Below, one piece after another: positions 1 through 9,855 of a stretch of DNA of 36,826 nucleotides. Made by a program: the position numbers and the translations under genes. Within the stretch, counting starts at the first letter, position 1. Each line of letters opens with the position of its first letter. The DNA lies in NCBI GenBank assembly GCA_964476835.1, contig CAYZCE010000021.1, positions 1 through 36,826 on the forward strand. Direction: 5' to 3'. Origin of the DNA: PALSA-926 sp964476835 (lineage in GTDB: Bacteria; Pseudomonadota; Alphaproteobacteria; Micavibrionales; UBA2020). The notes beneath the pieces were generated by a model. The model was given only the letters and a program-made list of their open reading frames with translations, did no database searches and had not been told where the DNA came from.

Positions 1-2143
<2,143 letters not shown>

Positions 2144-2161
2144 AGTCGAGGCTCCATATAT

Positions 2162-2167
2162 ATTATA
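2162..2167 (-). promoter_or_regulatory. Candidate -10 box for acnA
   Basis: A perfect TATAAT on the minus strand lies 18 bp upstream of the acnA GTG, in an AT-rich run just ahead of the GGAG ribosome site. I see no convincing -35 hexamer at 16-18 bp, so it may be weak or activator-dependent. Confidence 0.4.
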
Positions 2168-2229
2168 AAGGGCTGGATTTTATTCTTGGCGGGAGTATCT
2201 TAAAGCCCGAGTTCATCATAGGCAAAAGA

Positions 2230-2835
2230 ATGGCATCTGCAAGAAAGGTTTTCACTGGCGCCGATGTCGGCTGCGTGCGCGGCGGACGCGTTCTTTTCAG
2301 CGGTCTCGCCTTCGCCCTCAACCCCGGCGAGGCGTTGCAGCTGGCAGGCCCGAATGGGGCGGGGAAGAGCAGCCTTTTACGTATCATGCTGGGCGCACTG
2401 CCGTCTTCTGGAAAAATTCAGTGGGACGGCGAAGATTTTTTGGAAAACGGGATCGAAACGCACGGCCGGCGCATCGCTTACCTGCCGCCGGACGATCGCA
2501 GCCTTAAACCAACGGAGACGGTGGCCGAGAGCCTGTCGTTCTGGGCGGGCGTGTGGGGTGCATCGCCGGCGGTGCTTGACGACGTCGGGCTGGCGCATGT
2601 GTCGCCCCTGCCCGTGAAGCATTTGTCGGCGGGGCAGAAGCGCCGCCTCTCCTTCGCGCGCGTGCTGATGAAGAAATCGCCGCTCTGGCTCCTGGATGAA
2701 CCGCTCAACGGACTCGATACGATTGCGCGCGCGACCTTCTTCTCGCTGCTCGCGCAGCACACGGCGGCAGGCGGCATGGCGGTAATCGCCAGCCACGACG
2801 ACATCGGCGTGCAGAAGCTGGAGGTGGGGGGATGA
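2230..2835 (+). CDS. ccmA: CcmA, ATPase of the cytochrome c maturation ABC transporter
   Basis: This is the cytoplasmic ATPase of the CcmABCD complex, which uses ATP to release heme-loaded CcmE from CcmC during c-type cytochrome assembly. The 201-residue product has one ABC domain: Walker A GPNGAGKSSLLR, signature LSAGQKRRLSFAR, Walker B LWLLDEPLNGLD and H-loop IASHDD. Length matches the family (about 200-215). The ATG at 2230 has only a weak purine-rich site upstream. It is the first gene of a ccmABCDEFGH operon. Its TGA overlaps an ATG at 2832 (ATGA) that opens the small frame running through the inserted repeat to ccmB. Confidence 0.95.
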   Translation: MASARKVFTGADVGCVRGGRVLFSGLAFALNPGEALQLAGPNGAGKSSLLRIMLGALPSSGKIQWDGEDFLENGIETHGRRIAYLPPDDRSLKPTETVAESLSFWAGVWGASPAVLDDVGLAHVSPLPVKHLSAGQKRRLSFARVLMKKSPLWLLDEPLNGLDTIARATFFSLLAQHTAAGGMAVIASHDDIGVQKLEVGG

Positions 2836-3002
2836 AATATTCCTTTGTTTCCTTTTTCGCGCGTCCCCTCTCCCGGAGGGAGAGGGTTAGGGAGAGGGAT
2901 TGCACGACACTCGGCATCTGTGACATCCCTCACCCCGTCTTGCACAATGACATTAAGTCATTTTGCAACCCGAAGGGAGAGGGGGAAGGGGCGTGCATAT
3001 GA
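2832..3002 (+). CDS. 56-codon open frame bridging ccmA and ccmB through a repeat element
   Basis: The frame opens at the ATG overlapping the ccmA stop and closes at a TGA that overlaps the ccmB ATG (ATGA at both ends). The putative 56-residue product (starts MKYSFVSFFARPLSRRER, ends GEGACI) is read straight through a palindromic repeat, is Arg/Glu-rich, and matches no family I recognise. I infer that it is not a functional protein. Its translation could keep ribosomes coupled from ccmA into ccmB after the repeat inserted. If the 167 bp from 2832 to 2998 are removed, ccmA and ccmB rejoin with a perfect ATGA overlap like the other ccm junctions. Confidence 0.35.
   Translation: MKYSFVSFFARPLSRRERVRERDCTTLGICDIPHPVLHNDIKSFCNPKGEGEGACI
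2865..2990 (+). repeat. Composite palindromic repeat element, copy 1 (between ccmA and ccmB)
   Basis: The element has a GC-rich palindrome at the left (CCCTCTCCCGGAGGGAGAGG, 2866-2885), a middle TCCCTCACCCCGTC, and a hairpin (TTGCACAATGAC with GTCATTTTGCAA, loop ATTAA, 2940-2968). It ends with a purine-rich end AAGGGAGAGGGGG. A related element lies inverted at 19751-19869 with the same order of parts. The 4-bp ATGA on both sides (2832-2835 and 2999-3002) could be a target duplication or simply the split start/stop overlap. Confidence 0.7.
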
Positions 3003-3667
3003 CGCCGTATCTAACATTAATCACCCGTGACCTGCGCCTGTCGCTCCTGCGCGGCGCGGGCGGCATGACGGCGTTGTTCTTCTTCGTCGTCACCGCGAGC
3101 CTGTTTCCCTTCGCGCTGGGGGCGGAGCAATCGGTGCTTGGCCGCGCGGCACCGGGGATCCTCTGGGTTTCGGCGGTGCTGGCATCGCTGCTATCGCTGG
3201 AGACGCTGTATCATCGCGACGATGAAGACGGCACTTTCGATCTTTTGCTGCTCTCGCCTTTGCCGGCGGCGGGCGTTGTGCTGAGCAAGATGGCGGCGCA
3301 CTGGATCGTTTCGGGTATCACGCTGGTCGCGGCTTCCGCGATTTTGTCGCAAATGCTCTTCGTGCCTGCGGCGGCGGTACCGGTCTTCCTTGCCGCGTTG
3401 CTGCTCGGCACGCTGTATATGAGCGTGCTCGGCGGTTTGGGCGCGGTGCTGACCTTCGGCGCGCGACGTCCGGGGATGCTGCTGGTGGTGCTGATCCTGC
3501 CGCTCTATATCCCGATGCTTATTCTCGGCGTTTCGGCGATGGAGGCGGCGTTGGCGTCGCTGTCCGCGCAGCCCTATCTTTTGTTGCAACTCGCGCTCGT
3601 CGTGGCGGCCTTGCCGCTGGCGGCGGCGGCGTCTGCCGCCATCCTGCGCGCCCATGTGAGGACATGA
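2999..3667 (+). CDS. ccmB: CcmB, membrane subunit of the heme-handling ABC transporter
   Basis: This is the inner-membrane permease partner of CcmA in the CcmABCD release complex. The 222-residue product matches the family length (about 220) and shows about six hydrophobic segments, for example GMTALFFFVVTASLFPFAL and the C-terminal LLLQLALVVAALPLAAAAS. The conserved cytoplasmic stretch LETLYHRDDEDGTFDLLLLS follows the second segment. I chose the ATG at 2999, preceded by GGGGAAGGGG, over one 36 bp upstream, whose extra 12 residues come from the repeat element. The last 4 bases overlap the ccmC start (ATGA). Confidence 0.93.
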   Translation: MTPYLTLITRDLRLSLLRGAGGMTALFFFVVTASLFPFALGAEQSVLGRAAPGILWVSAVLASLLSLETLYHRDDEDGTFDLLLLSPLPAAGVVLSKMAAHWIVSGITLVAASAILSQMLFVPAAAVPVFLAALLLGTLYMSVLGGLGAVLTFGARRPGMLLVVLILPLYIPMLILGVSAMEAALASLSAQPYLLLQLALVVAALPLAAAASAAILRAHVRT

Positions 3668-4386
3668 TGGTCACACGTTTCGCCAATCCGCGTCGTTTTC
3701 TCCAGCTGGTCGATGTCGTGCAGGCGGTTTCCGCCGTCGTTGCCGTTCTCGCGCTGGGCGTCGGCCTTTATCTCGCGCTGGTCGCTTCGCCGGATGATTA
3801 CCAGCAAGGCGCGTCGGTGCGGATCATGTATATCCATGTGCCTGCCGCGTGGATGGCCTTGTTCGTCTATGCGACGATGGCCTCGGCTGCTTTCGCCGGG
3901 TTGGTGTGGAAGCATGTGATCGCGGAGCTTTACGCGCGCGCCGCCGCGCCGCTGGGCGCAGGCTTCACGCTGATCTGTCTTGTCAGCGGATCGCTGTGGG
4001 GCAAGCCGATGTGGGGTGCGTGGTGGGTGTGGGATGCGCGGCTGACCAGCGTCCTGATCCTCTTTTTCTTCTATCTTGGTTACATGGCGCTGGTCGATGC
4101 GTTTGACGACGAGCAGCGCGGGCTTGACTCAGGCGCGTACCTGTTGCTTGCGGGCGTCATCAACCTGCCGATCATCAAGTTCTCGGTCGACTGGTGGAAC
4201 ACGCTGCACCAGCCCGCCAGCCTGACGCGCTTCGCCAAGCCCGCGATCGACGGCTCCATGCTGCATCCGTTGCTGCTGATGGCGGTGGGCTTTACGGCAT
4301 TGTTCTTCGCGCTCGTCTCCGTGCGCGTCAAGACGCAGGTCGCACAACGCAAGTTGCGCATCCGCCGTCAGGGAGGCGGCGCATGA
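3664..4386 (+). CDS. ccmC: CcmC, heme transporter of the cytochrome c maturation system
   Basis: This integral membrane protein of the heme-handling family binds heme in the periplasm and loads it on CcmE. The 240-residue product carries the tryptophan-rich WWD signature at WGKPMWGAWWVWDARLTS (about residues 103-120). It also has the flanking conserved His residues, one near YIHVPAAWMA and one in WWNTLHQPAS. Six membrane segments are expected and hydrophobicity fits. Start ATG 3664 overlaps the ccmB TGA; a second ATG follows at 3667. The end overlaps ccmD by ATGA. Confidence 0.96.
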   Translation: MMVTRFANPRRFLQLVDVVQAVSAVVAVLALGVGLYLALVASPDDYQQGASVRIMYIHVPAAWMALFVYATMASAAFAGLVWKHVIAELYARAAAPLGAGFTLICLVSGSLWGKPMWGAWWVWDARLTSVLILFFFYLGYMALVDAFDDEQRGLDSGAYLLLAGVINLPIIKFSVDWWNTLHQPASLTRFAKPAIDGSMLHPLLLMAVGFTALFFALVSVRVKTQVAQRKLRIRRQGGGA

Positions 4387-4505
4387 TGGGGAAATATGCG
4401 TTCTATATTATCGGCGCTTACGGCTTCGCCTTCATCGTGCTGGCAGGGCTGGCGCTCTCCACGCTGCTGGCGTGGCGGCGCGTGCGGCGGGAGGCGGATG
4501 AATGA
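4383..4505 (+). CDS. ccmD: CcmD, small membrane subunit of CcmABCD
   Basis: The 40-residue product (begins MMGKYAFYIIGAYGFAF) has one transmembrane helix followed by a basic cytoplasmic tail (LAWRRVRREADE), the usual CcmD layout. CcmD is needed to release holo-CcmE from CcmC. The identification rests on the conserved YIxGAYG motif and its place between ccmC and ccmE. Both ends overlap the neighbours by ATGA. Confidence 0.92.
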   Translation: MMGKYAFYIIGAYGFAFIVLAGLALSTLLAWRRVRREADE

Positions 4506-4939
4506 AGAAACATCGCCGCCGCCTTTATTTCATCATGCTGGTGCTGGCGAGCCTCGGCCTTGCGGCGGGCTTGTCGCTTTATGCCGTGCGCGACAACCTC
4601 TCGTTCTTCTACACGCCGCATGAGGCGCTGGAAAAGCACATCGCACCCGGCCAGCGCTTCCGCCTCGGCGGCCTTGTCGAAAAAGGCTCGCTGAAGAAAA
4701 AATCCGGCAGCCCGGCGGTCAGCTTCGTTGTGACCGATACGATTGCCGAGATGCGCGTCGATTACGCCGGCATCTTGCCCGATTTGTTCCGCGAGGGGCA
4801 GGGTGTGGTGGCGACGGGCGCACTCGATGACAAGGGCGTCTTTGCCGCGACCGACATCCTCGCCAAGCACGACGAGAAATACATGCCGCCCGAAGTGGCC
4901 AAAGGCCTCGAAGACGCAGCACGCGGGAGGAAGAAATGA
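4502..4939 (+). CDS. ccmE: CcmE, periplasmic heme chaperone
   Basis: CcmE is a membrane-anchored periplasmic chaperone that binds heme covalently through a histidine and passes it to CcmF/H. The 145-residue product has an N-terminal anchor (LYFIMLVLASLGLAAGLSLYA), then the OB-fold domain. The heme-binding motif ILAKHDEKYMPPE near residues 120-132 contains both the covalent His and the conserved Tyr. Length is typical. It overlaps ccmD and ccmF by ATGA. Confidence 0.96.
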   Translation: MKKHRRRLYFIMLVLASLGLAAGLSLYAVRDNLSFFYTPHEALEKHIAPGQRFRLGGLVEKGSLKKKSGSPAVSFVVTDTIAEMRVDYAGILPDLFREGQGVVATGALDDKGVFAATDILAKHDEKYMPPEVAKGLEDAARGRKK

Positions 4940-6783
4940 TCCCCACGTTCGGCGAAGTCGCGCTCGCATTGGCGCTCGCGTTCTCCGCGCTGCAGGCAGT
5001 GCTGCCCTTGATGGGGCGGCGCAGCTTTGCGCCCTATGCGGCCTCGGTCGTTTGTGCGTTGCTGAGTTTTTCGTTCGCGTGCCTGATCTACGCGCACGCG
5101 ACCGACGATTTCTCGGTGCTCAACGTGGTGGAGAACAGCCACACGCTCAAGCCGATGATCTACAAAATCTCCGGCGTCTGGGGCAATCACGAAGGCTCCA
5201 TGATGCTGTGGGTGTGGATCTTGTCGCTATGGGGCGCACTGGTTGCACGCGCAAAGCTGCCGAAGGTGTTGCAGGCGCGCGTGCTGGCCGTCGCCGGCAT
5301 GATCGCGTTTGGTTTCCTGTTGTTTATCCTGATGACCTCGAACCCCTTCACGCGCGTCTTCCCGTCGCCGGTCGAGGGGATGGACTTGAATCCTGTGTTG
5401 CAAGACCTCGGCCTCGCGGTGCATCCGCCGTTGCTCTACACTGGCTATGTCGGTTTCTCGGTGTCGTTCTGCTTTGCGGTTGCGGCCTTGATCGAAGGCC
5501 ACGTCGACAAGGAATGGGCCGCGCTGCTGCGCCCGTGGGTATTGGCGGCCTGGGTTGCGCTGACGGCGGGTGTCGTCTCGGGCGGCGTGTGGGCGTATTA
5601 CGAGCTTGGCTGGGGCGGTTTCTGGGCATGGGATCCGGTGGAGAATGCATCGCTGATGCCGTGGCTCGCGGGCACGGCCTTGTTCCACTCCGTCGCCGTG
5701 CTGGAAAAGCGCGGGACGCTGGCGAACTGGACGGTGTTCCTCTCGATCCTCGCGTTCAGCTTCTCGCTGCTCGGCACGTTCCTCGTGCGTTCGGGCGTGC
5801 TCTCGTCGGTGCATGCCTTTGCGAGCGACCCGGCGCGCGGCGTCTTCATCCTCGTGCTGTTGACGGTCGCCATCGGCGGGGCGTTCCTTTTCTACTCACT
5901 GCGTGCACCGAAGGTGCAGACAGGCGCAGGTTTTGATGCGGTGAGCCGCGAGACGGCGCTCTTGCTCAACAACGTCATCCTCTTCACCTTCTGCATGACG
6001 GTGCTGATGGGGACGTTGTACCCGATCTTCCTCGGCGCGCTCGGCATGGGGCAGGTATCCGTCGGTGCGCCTTATTACATGGCGACGCTGCTGCCGCTGC
6101 TGCCGCCTTTCGCCCTGCTGCTCGGCGGTGCGTCCTTCGTCGCGTGGCGGCATGGCAACTTGCAGAAGATGGCCTTGCCGCTGATGCTCTATGGCCTTGC
6201 GCTGCTGATATTCCTGCCGCTGCTTATCAAAAAGCCGCTGGCGCTAGTCGGCCTCGGCGCGGGCGGATGGATCGTGTTCGCGACCGCCTTCGACCTCTGG
6301 AAGAAGCGTGGCAGCCATCTCGCGCGCTCTTACTACGGGATGGCGCTCGCGCATGCGGGCGTCGGCGTGGTGATCATCGGCATCACGGTGAACGCGCTAT
6401 GGATGCAGGAAAAGATCCTCTGGATGCAGCCGGGCGACCATGTGCAGCTGGGCGGCCGCGAGGTCGCCTTCCTTGCGATGCATCCCGACAAGGGACCGAA
6501 CTATGAACGCAACACCGGCGTCTTCAGCGAGGACGGCGGCTACATGACGCCCGAAAAGCGCTGGTACCCCGTGCAGGCGCAGATGACGAGCGAAGTGTCC
6601 TTGCGCAGCGACGGCGCGCTCGGCCTGCTCTATCTCGTGCTCGGCGACGAAGATAAGGAACACCCCGGCCGCTGGTCGGTGCGCGGCTATCATCACCCGT
6701 TCATCCTCTTCGCGCTGCTCGGCGCGCTGATGGCGGCGGCGGGTGGCATTGTTTCATTAACGGACAGGAGGCGCGTGTCATGA
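4936..6783 (+). CDS. ccmF: CcmF, heme lyase core subunit
   Basis: This large polytopic membrane protein, with CcmH, ligates heme to the CXXCH motif of apocytochrome c. At 615 residues it is slightly shorter than the usual 640-660. It shows the WWD-type motif WGGFWAWDPVENASLMPW (about residues 224-241), the upstream WGNHEGSMMLWVWILSLWGA, and a periplasmic domain before the last membrane helix. Its ends overlap ccmE and ccmG by ATGA. Confidence 0.96.
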   Translation: MIPTFGEVALALALAFSALQAVLPLMGRRSFAPYAASVVCALLSFSFACLIYAHATDDFSVLNVVENSHTLKPMIYKISGVWGNHEGSMMLWVWILSLWGALVARAKLPKVLQARVLAVAGMIAFGFLLFILMTSNPFTRVFPSPVEGMDLNPVLQDLGLAVHPPLLYTGYVGFSVSFCFAVAALIEGHVDKEWAALLRPWVLAAWVALTAGVVSGGVWAYYELGWGGFWAWDPVENASLMPWLAGTALFHSVAVLEKRGTLANWTVFLSILAFSFSLLGTFLVRSGVLSSVHAFASDPARGVFILVLLTVAIGGAFLFYSLRAPKVQTGAGFDAVSRETALLLNNVILFTFCMTVLMGTLYPIFLGALGMGQVSVGAPYYMATLLPLLPPFALLLGGASFVAWRHGNLQKMALPLMLYGLALLIFLPLLIKKPLALVGLGAGGWIVFATAFDLWKKRGSHLARSYYGMALAHAGVGVVIIGITVNALWMQEKILWMQPGDHVQLGGREVAFLAMHPDKGPNYERNTGVFSEDGGYMTPEKRWYPVQAQMTSEVSLRSDGALGLLYLVLGDEDKEHPGRWSVRGYHHPFILFALLGALMAAAGGIVSLTDRRRVS

Positions 6784-7310
6784 GATATCTTCCGCTTGTT
6801 CTTTTCTTGGTTGTGGCCGGATTCCTGGCCTGGATGCTGGCGCATCCGCGCGACCCGTCCGTGGTGTCTTCCGCGCTGGTCGGCAAGGCGGTGCCGATCT
6901 TCAAGTTGCCGCCGGCCGTCGCAGGCGGGGCGGGCAAGGGTTTTTCGAGCCGCGACCTGCAAGGGCATCCGGCGGTCATCAACGTCTTCGCCTCGTGGTG
7001 CGTCGCCTGCCGCACAGAGCAGCCGGCGCTGGCGATGCTGAAGCAGGACGGCGTGAAGATCTACGGCATCGACTACAAGGACAAGCCCGCCGACGTCGAG
7101 AAATGGATGCGCCGCTACGGCAACCCCTATGACGCGGTCGGCGCCGACAAGCGCGGGCGCACGGCGCTCGACTTCGGCGTCTACGGCGTGCCCGAGACCT
7201 TCATCATCGACGCGCGCGGCCTGATCCGCTACCGCCACGTCGGCGCGCTGACGGTGGAGGACGTACGCAACGCCTTCCTGCCCTTGCTTGAGCAACTGGA
7301 GAAAGAATGA
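6780..7310 (+). CDS. ccmG: CcmG (DsbE), thioredoxin-like reductant for apocytochrome c
   Basis: This membrane-tethered periplasmic thioredoxin keeps apocytochrome or CcmH cysteines reduced. The 176-residue product has an N-terminal anchor (YLPLVLFLVVAGFLAWMLA) and a redox-active motif in FASWCVACRTEQP (C-V-A-C), followed by the acidic residue typical of this group. The cis-proline segment is YGVPETFIIDARG. Length is normal. Both ends overlap the neighbouring genes by ATGA. Confidence 0.95.
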   Translation: MRYLPLVLFLVVAGFLAWMLAHPRDPSVVSSALVGKAVPIFKLPPAVAGGAGKGFSSRDLQGHPAVINVFASWCVACRTEQPALAMLKQDGVKIYGIDYKDKPADVEKWMRRYGNPYDAVGADKRGRTALDFGVYGVPETFIIDARGLIRYRHVGALTVEDVRNAFLPLLEQLEKE

Positions 7311-7711
7311 AGCGGCTCCTGATCCTGTTCCTGCTGCTGTCTGCGCCGGCCTTGGCGATGTCGCCGGCCGAGATGCTGAAAGATCCGGTGCTGGAGGCGC
7401 GCGCGCGCGACATCGGCAAGGGGTTGCGCTGCCTTGTCTGCCAGAGCGAGTCCGTCGACGATTCAGATTCAGAATTTGCGCGCGATGTACGTGGGCTGGT
7501 GCGCGAGCGTTTGCAACAGGGCGACAGCGACGAGGCGATCGTCGCGGCCCTGCGCGCGCGTTACGGCGATTTTATCCTGCTGCGCCCGCCAGTCGAGGAA
7601 AAGACGTGGGCGCTCTGGCTGACACCCGCACTAGTGCTGGCGGGCGGCCTGGCGGCGGTATTTAAGCTTTCTTCTTCCCGAAACGGCCGAGGGTCTGGCC
7701 GATCTTCATGA
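7307..7711 (+). CDS. ccmH: CcmH (CycL-type), apocytochrome c thioreductase
   Basis: The 134-residue product has a signal/anchor (LLILFLLLSAPALA), the CcmH redox motif LRCLVCQSESVDDS, the helix-rich RARYGDFILLRPP block, and a C-terminal membrane helix (LWLTPALVLAGGLAAVF). This is the short form without the TPR domain. No ccmI/cycH follows, so that function must lie elsewhere or be missing. The last ~16 codons (SSSRNGRGSGRSS) overlap the convergent COQ9 gene by 50 bp. They look like read-through sequence of low complexity, which suggests the original stop was lost. Confidence 0.93.
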   Translation: MKRLLILFLLLSAPALAMSPAEMLKDPVLEARARDIGKGLRCLVCQSESVDDSDSEFARDVRGLVRERLQQGDSDEAIVAALRARYGDFILLRPPVEEKTWALWLTPALVLAGGLAAVFKLSSSRNGRGSGRSS

Positions 7712-8237
7712 CATTCTCGATCCGGCGGTCGAGGAAATCCCATGTCGCGCCCATGTCGCGGCTGTCGTCGTTCAGCCAGTAAAGCGTCGTCGCGGTCAGC
7801 ACGCCCGCCAGCAGGCCGCGCTTGGTGTAATGGTTATAGTCGGTCGCGGTGTCGCCTGCCGTCCACCAGATGCGGTCGGCGGCGCGCCAGACGGAGCGTG
7901 CGAGATGCAGGCTGCGCGGCGGCTTGGCCATGGCCGAGAGGGCGGCGGAGAAGGCCTGCTTGTGCGGCTGCAGCACCTCGATATGGGCGCGGACGCCCAT
8001 CGTGATGCGGTCGCGCACGCGCATTTTGTCGAGACCGGGCTTTTCCATCGCCGCCACCGTCTCATCCGTCGCCCAGTCGAGGAAATAGAGTATCAGCTCC
8101 TCCACGCCGCCCGGGAAGGCCTTGGCGGGGGTGGTCTTGAGCTTCTTGGCTGTGCGCTGCATGAGGTCGTCCGTCCAGCCGTCGAAGACGACGTCGGGCA
8201 GGGCGGTCAGCAGGAAGCGGGTTTTCAGGTCGGTCAT
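7662..8237 (-). CDS. COQ9-family protein (ubiquinone biosynthesis accessory)
   Basis: This 191-residue protein belongs to the COQ9 family. In mitochondria COQ9 binds lipid and presents ubiquinone intermediates to COQ7; in alphaproteobacteria a similar role is inferred. The sequence shows a TetR-like N-terminal helix bundle, the LDWATDETVAAM region, a Trp-rich centre (RSVWRAADRIWWTAGD) and the YTKRGLLAGVLTATTLYW helix typical of the family. I chose ATG 8237. The longer reading frame upstream adds an unconserved 23 residues. No Shine-Dalgarno is present; a TATCCT box ends 6 bp before the ATG, suggesting a leaderless message. The 3' end overlaps ccmH. Confidence 0.85.
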   Translation of the reverse strand: MTDLKTRFLLTALPDVVFDGWTDDLMQRTAKKLKTTPAKAFPGGVEELILYFLDWATDETVAAMEKPGLDKMRVRDRITMGVRAHIEVLQPHKQAFSAALSAMAKPPRSLHLARSVWRAADRIWWTAGDTATDYNHYTKRGLLAGVLTATTLYWLNDDSRDMGATWDFLDRRIENVMKIGQTLGRFGKKKA

Positions 8238-8243
8238 GCGGTC

Positions 8244-8272
8244 AGGATAGCGCGGCCTATTGACCGCGGCAA
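8244..8272 (-). promoter_or_regulatory. Candidate leaderless promoter for the COQ9 gene
   Basis: TTGCCG (8267-8272) and TATCCT (8244-8249) are separated by 17 bp on the minus strand, and the -10 box ends 6 bp before the ATG. Transcription would begin at or next to the start codon. It overlaps the oppositely directed promoter at 8260-8288. Confidence 0.4.
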
Positions 8273-8288
8273 GGCCGGGCTTTACGAT
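8260..8288 (+). promoter_or_regulatory. Candidate promoter for the AMIN lipoprotein gene
   Basis: TTGACC (8260-8265) and TACGAT (8283-8288) are spaced by 17 bp. The predicted transcript would start near 8295 with a leader of about 30 nt that contains CAGGGTG ahead of the GTG start. Confidence 0.5.
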
Positions 8289-8325
8289 AAGGGCAGTTGA
8301 ACACATTTAAAAACAGGGTGATCTC

Positions 8326-9033
8326 GTGCGTATCCTTCCGATGCTCCTGCCCGCCGCTTTGATGCTCTCCGTCGCCGCCTGCGGTTTCGATGCCGTGGAT
8401 GCCAATGCCCCGCGCCAGCCCGCGCCGCCGCTCGCGCTCGCCGCGCCCAAGCCGGTGACCGTGATGCCGACCGCCATGGACAAGCTGCGCGGCATGGCCC
8501 CGCCGCAGGGCATCCAGACCAGCCGCCTGTTCGATGAGAAGCTCTCCGACGACAACGCGCGCCTCGACCGCCTCGAACATGCGGTGCAGGGCCTACGCAC
8601 CGATGTCGATACTCTTGCCCCGACGGTGGTCGGCATGGAAGAAGCCAAGCTTGCGCCGCCGCCGCCTCCCGCGCCGGTGCTTATGCCCGTTGTGCCCGCG
8701 GCCGGTCAGGTCACCGCGTTCCGCTTCGCTGATCATGCGGATAAGACCCGCGTCGTGCTGGACCTCAGCGCTCCTTGCGCCTGCGCGGCCAAGCTCGACA
8801 ACAAGGGCAAGCAGCTGGTCGTCTCCCTGCCGTCGCTCGACTGGGCGGGCGCCAAGACGTGGGATGCGGACAGCGCCAAGCTGGTTTCCGGCTACCATGT
8901 CGTCAACGGCGTGCTCTATGTCGACATGATGTACCCGGCGCAGATCAAGGCGATGGAAGTGCTCAAGCCGAGCAAGGACAGCGACCACTACCGCTTCATG
9001 GTCGACCTCGTCAGCCCGAGCGTTCACAAATAA
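8326..9033 (+). CDS. AMIN-domain lipoprotein
   Basis: The 235-residue product begins with a lipoprotein signal, with lipobox VAAC and the modified Cys at residue 19, so it should be membrane-anchored on the periplasmic side. A Pro/Ala-rich linker and a short heptad-like segment (ARLDRLEHAVQGLRTDVDTL, about 72-91) follow. The C-terminal ~105 residues resemble an AMIN domain: FRFADHADKTRVVLDLS, then QLVVSLPSLDW, ending YRFMVDLVSP. AMIN domains bind peptidoglycan or localise amidases and secretins. The specific role here is unknown. The start is GTG 8326 with AGGGTG upstream. It converges on the AlkC-like gene, with 1 bp between the two stop codons. Confidence 0.75.
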   Translation: MRILPMLLPAALMLSVAACGFDAVDANAPRQPAPPLALAAPKPVTVMPTAMDKLRGMAPPQGIQTSRLFDEKLSDDNARLDRLEHAVQGLRTDVDTLAPTVVGMEEAKLAPPPPPAPVLMPVVPAAGQVTAFRFADHADKTRVVLDLSAPCACAAKLDNKGKQLVVSLPSLDWAGAKTWDADSAKLVSGYHVVNGVLYVDMMYPAQIKAMEVLKPSKDSDHYRFMVDLVSPSVHK

Positions 9034-9034
9034 T

Positions 9035-9808
9035 CTATTTATTGAGCGTACGTTGCGCGCGGCGGCAGATATAGGCCGTGGCCGCGCTATCGCCGTCTTT
9101 CAGCCATTTCTTGCAGAGCGCGCGCACGAAGACGGGATCGTCCTTCGACGCATCGTTGAGCCAGTTGGCGACTGAGTTCTGCACATAGCGTGCAGGATCG
9201 GCGCGCAAGGGTTCCAGCAGGCTGGCGCCCAATGACGGGTCTTCGCGCAGCGCGGGGATATGCGCGCACCACACGCCGCGCGGGCGGGTGATTTCGCTGG
9301 CGTAGCGGCGGAGGTTGGGGCTGGCCGCGCGCGTCCACGGGCGCAAGATGCGGAAGGCTTGTTTCAGCTCGGCGGCCACATGCGGGCGCAGGGAGATCCA
9401 TGCCACCTCGCGCGTGCCGGCGTTGGAATCGTCGGCCAGCGGGCGCACCAGCGCAAGGCGTTCTTCCAAGTCCAGCTTCGGCAAGGCCGCGATCAGCGAC
9501 GCGCCCCAGCCGCGCACTTGGTCGGAGGGGTGCTTGAGCGCGGCTTTGAGGCCGGATTTGCCCATGCCCTCGGCCAGCAAGGCTCCGGCCAGCTTCGTGC
9601 GCCCGACCCAGCCGGTGCCTTGGGCCTCTTTCATCTGGCGGATCAGGGCTTTATCGAGGTCGGGGAAGGCGGCTTGCAGCAGCTGCGCGAAGTCGACCGC
9701 CAGCACCTCGGCCAGCGTCAGGGCCTCGATCTCGCCGCGGTTGAGCTGGCGCAAGATAGCAGGCGGAATGTCGGCGCGGCGGACCGCGCCCTTGCGTTTT
9801 GTTGTCAT
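9035..9808 (-). CDS. DNA alkylation repair protein, AlkC/AlkD-like HEAT family
   Basis: The 257-residue product resembles HEAT-like DNA glycosylases that remove alkylated bases. The segment LRRYASEITRPRGVW followed by DPARYVQNSVANWLNDASKD matches the AlkC-type pattern (RRLASE..RPR..W and YVR.SVANNLND.SKD). Repeated helical pairs fill the rest. The first ~60 residues are a divergent leader ending in KALIRQMKEAQGTGW. No Shine-Dalgarno precedes the ATG at 9808; a TTGACT/TAGCAT promoter ends 7 bp from it. Whether it is an active glycosylase or only a structural relative cannot be told by eye. Confidence 0.75.
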   Translation of the reverse strand: MTTKRKGAVRRADIPPAILRQLNRGEIEALTLAEVLAVDFAQLLQAAFPDLDKALIRQMKEAQGTGWVGRTKLAGALLAEGMGKSGLKAALKHPSDQVRGWGASLIAALPKLDLEERLALVRPLADDSNAGTREVAWISLRPHVAAELKQAFRILRPWTRAASPNLRRYASEITRPRGVWCAHIPALREDPSLGASLLEPLRADPARYVQNSVANWLNDASKDDPVFVRALCKKWLKDGDSAATAYICRRAQRTLNK

Positions 9809-9815
9809 AAATTCT

Positions 9816-9843
9816 ATGCTAACACCTATCGAATGACAGTCAA
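9816..9843 (-). promoter_or_regulatory. Candidate leaderless promoter for the AlkC-like gene
   Basis: TTGACT (9838-9843) and TAGCAT (9816-9821) are separated by 16 bp. The -10 box ends 7 bp before the ATG at 9808, so the mRNA should begin at the start codon. The -35 overlaps the ribosome site of the divergent Nudix gene. Confidence 0.45.
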
Positions 9844-9855
9844 GGAGTGTCCGCC

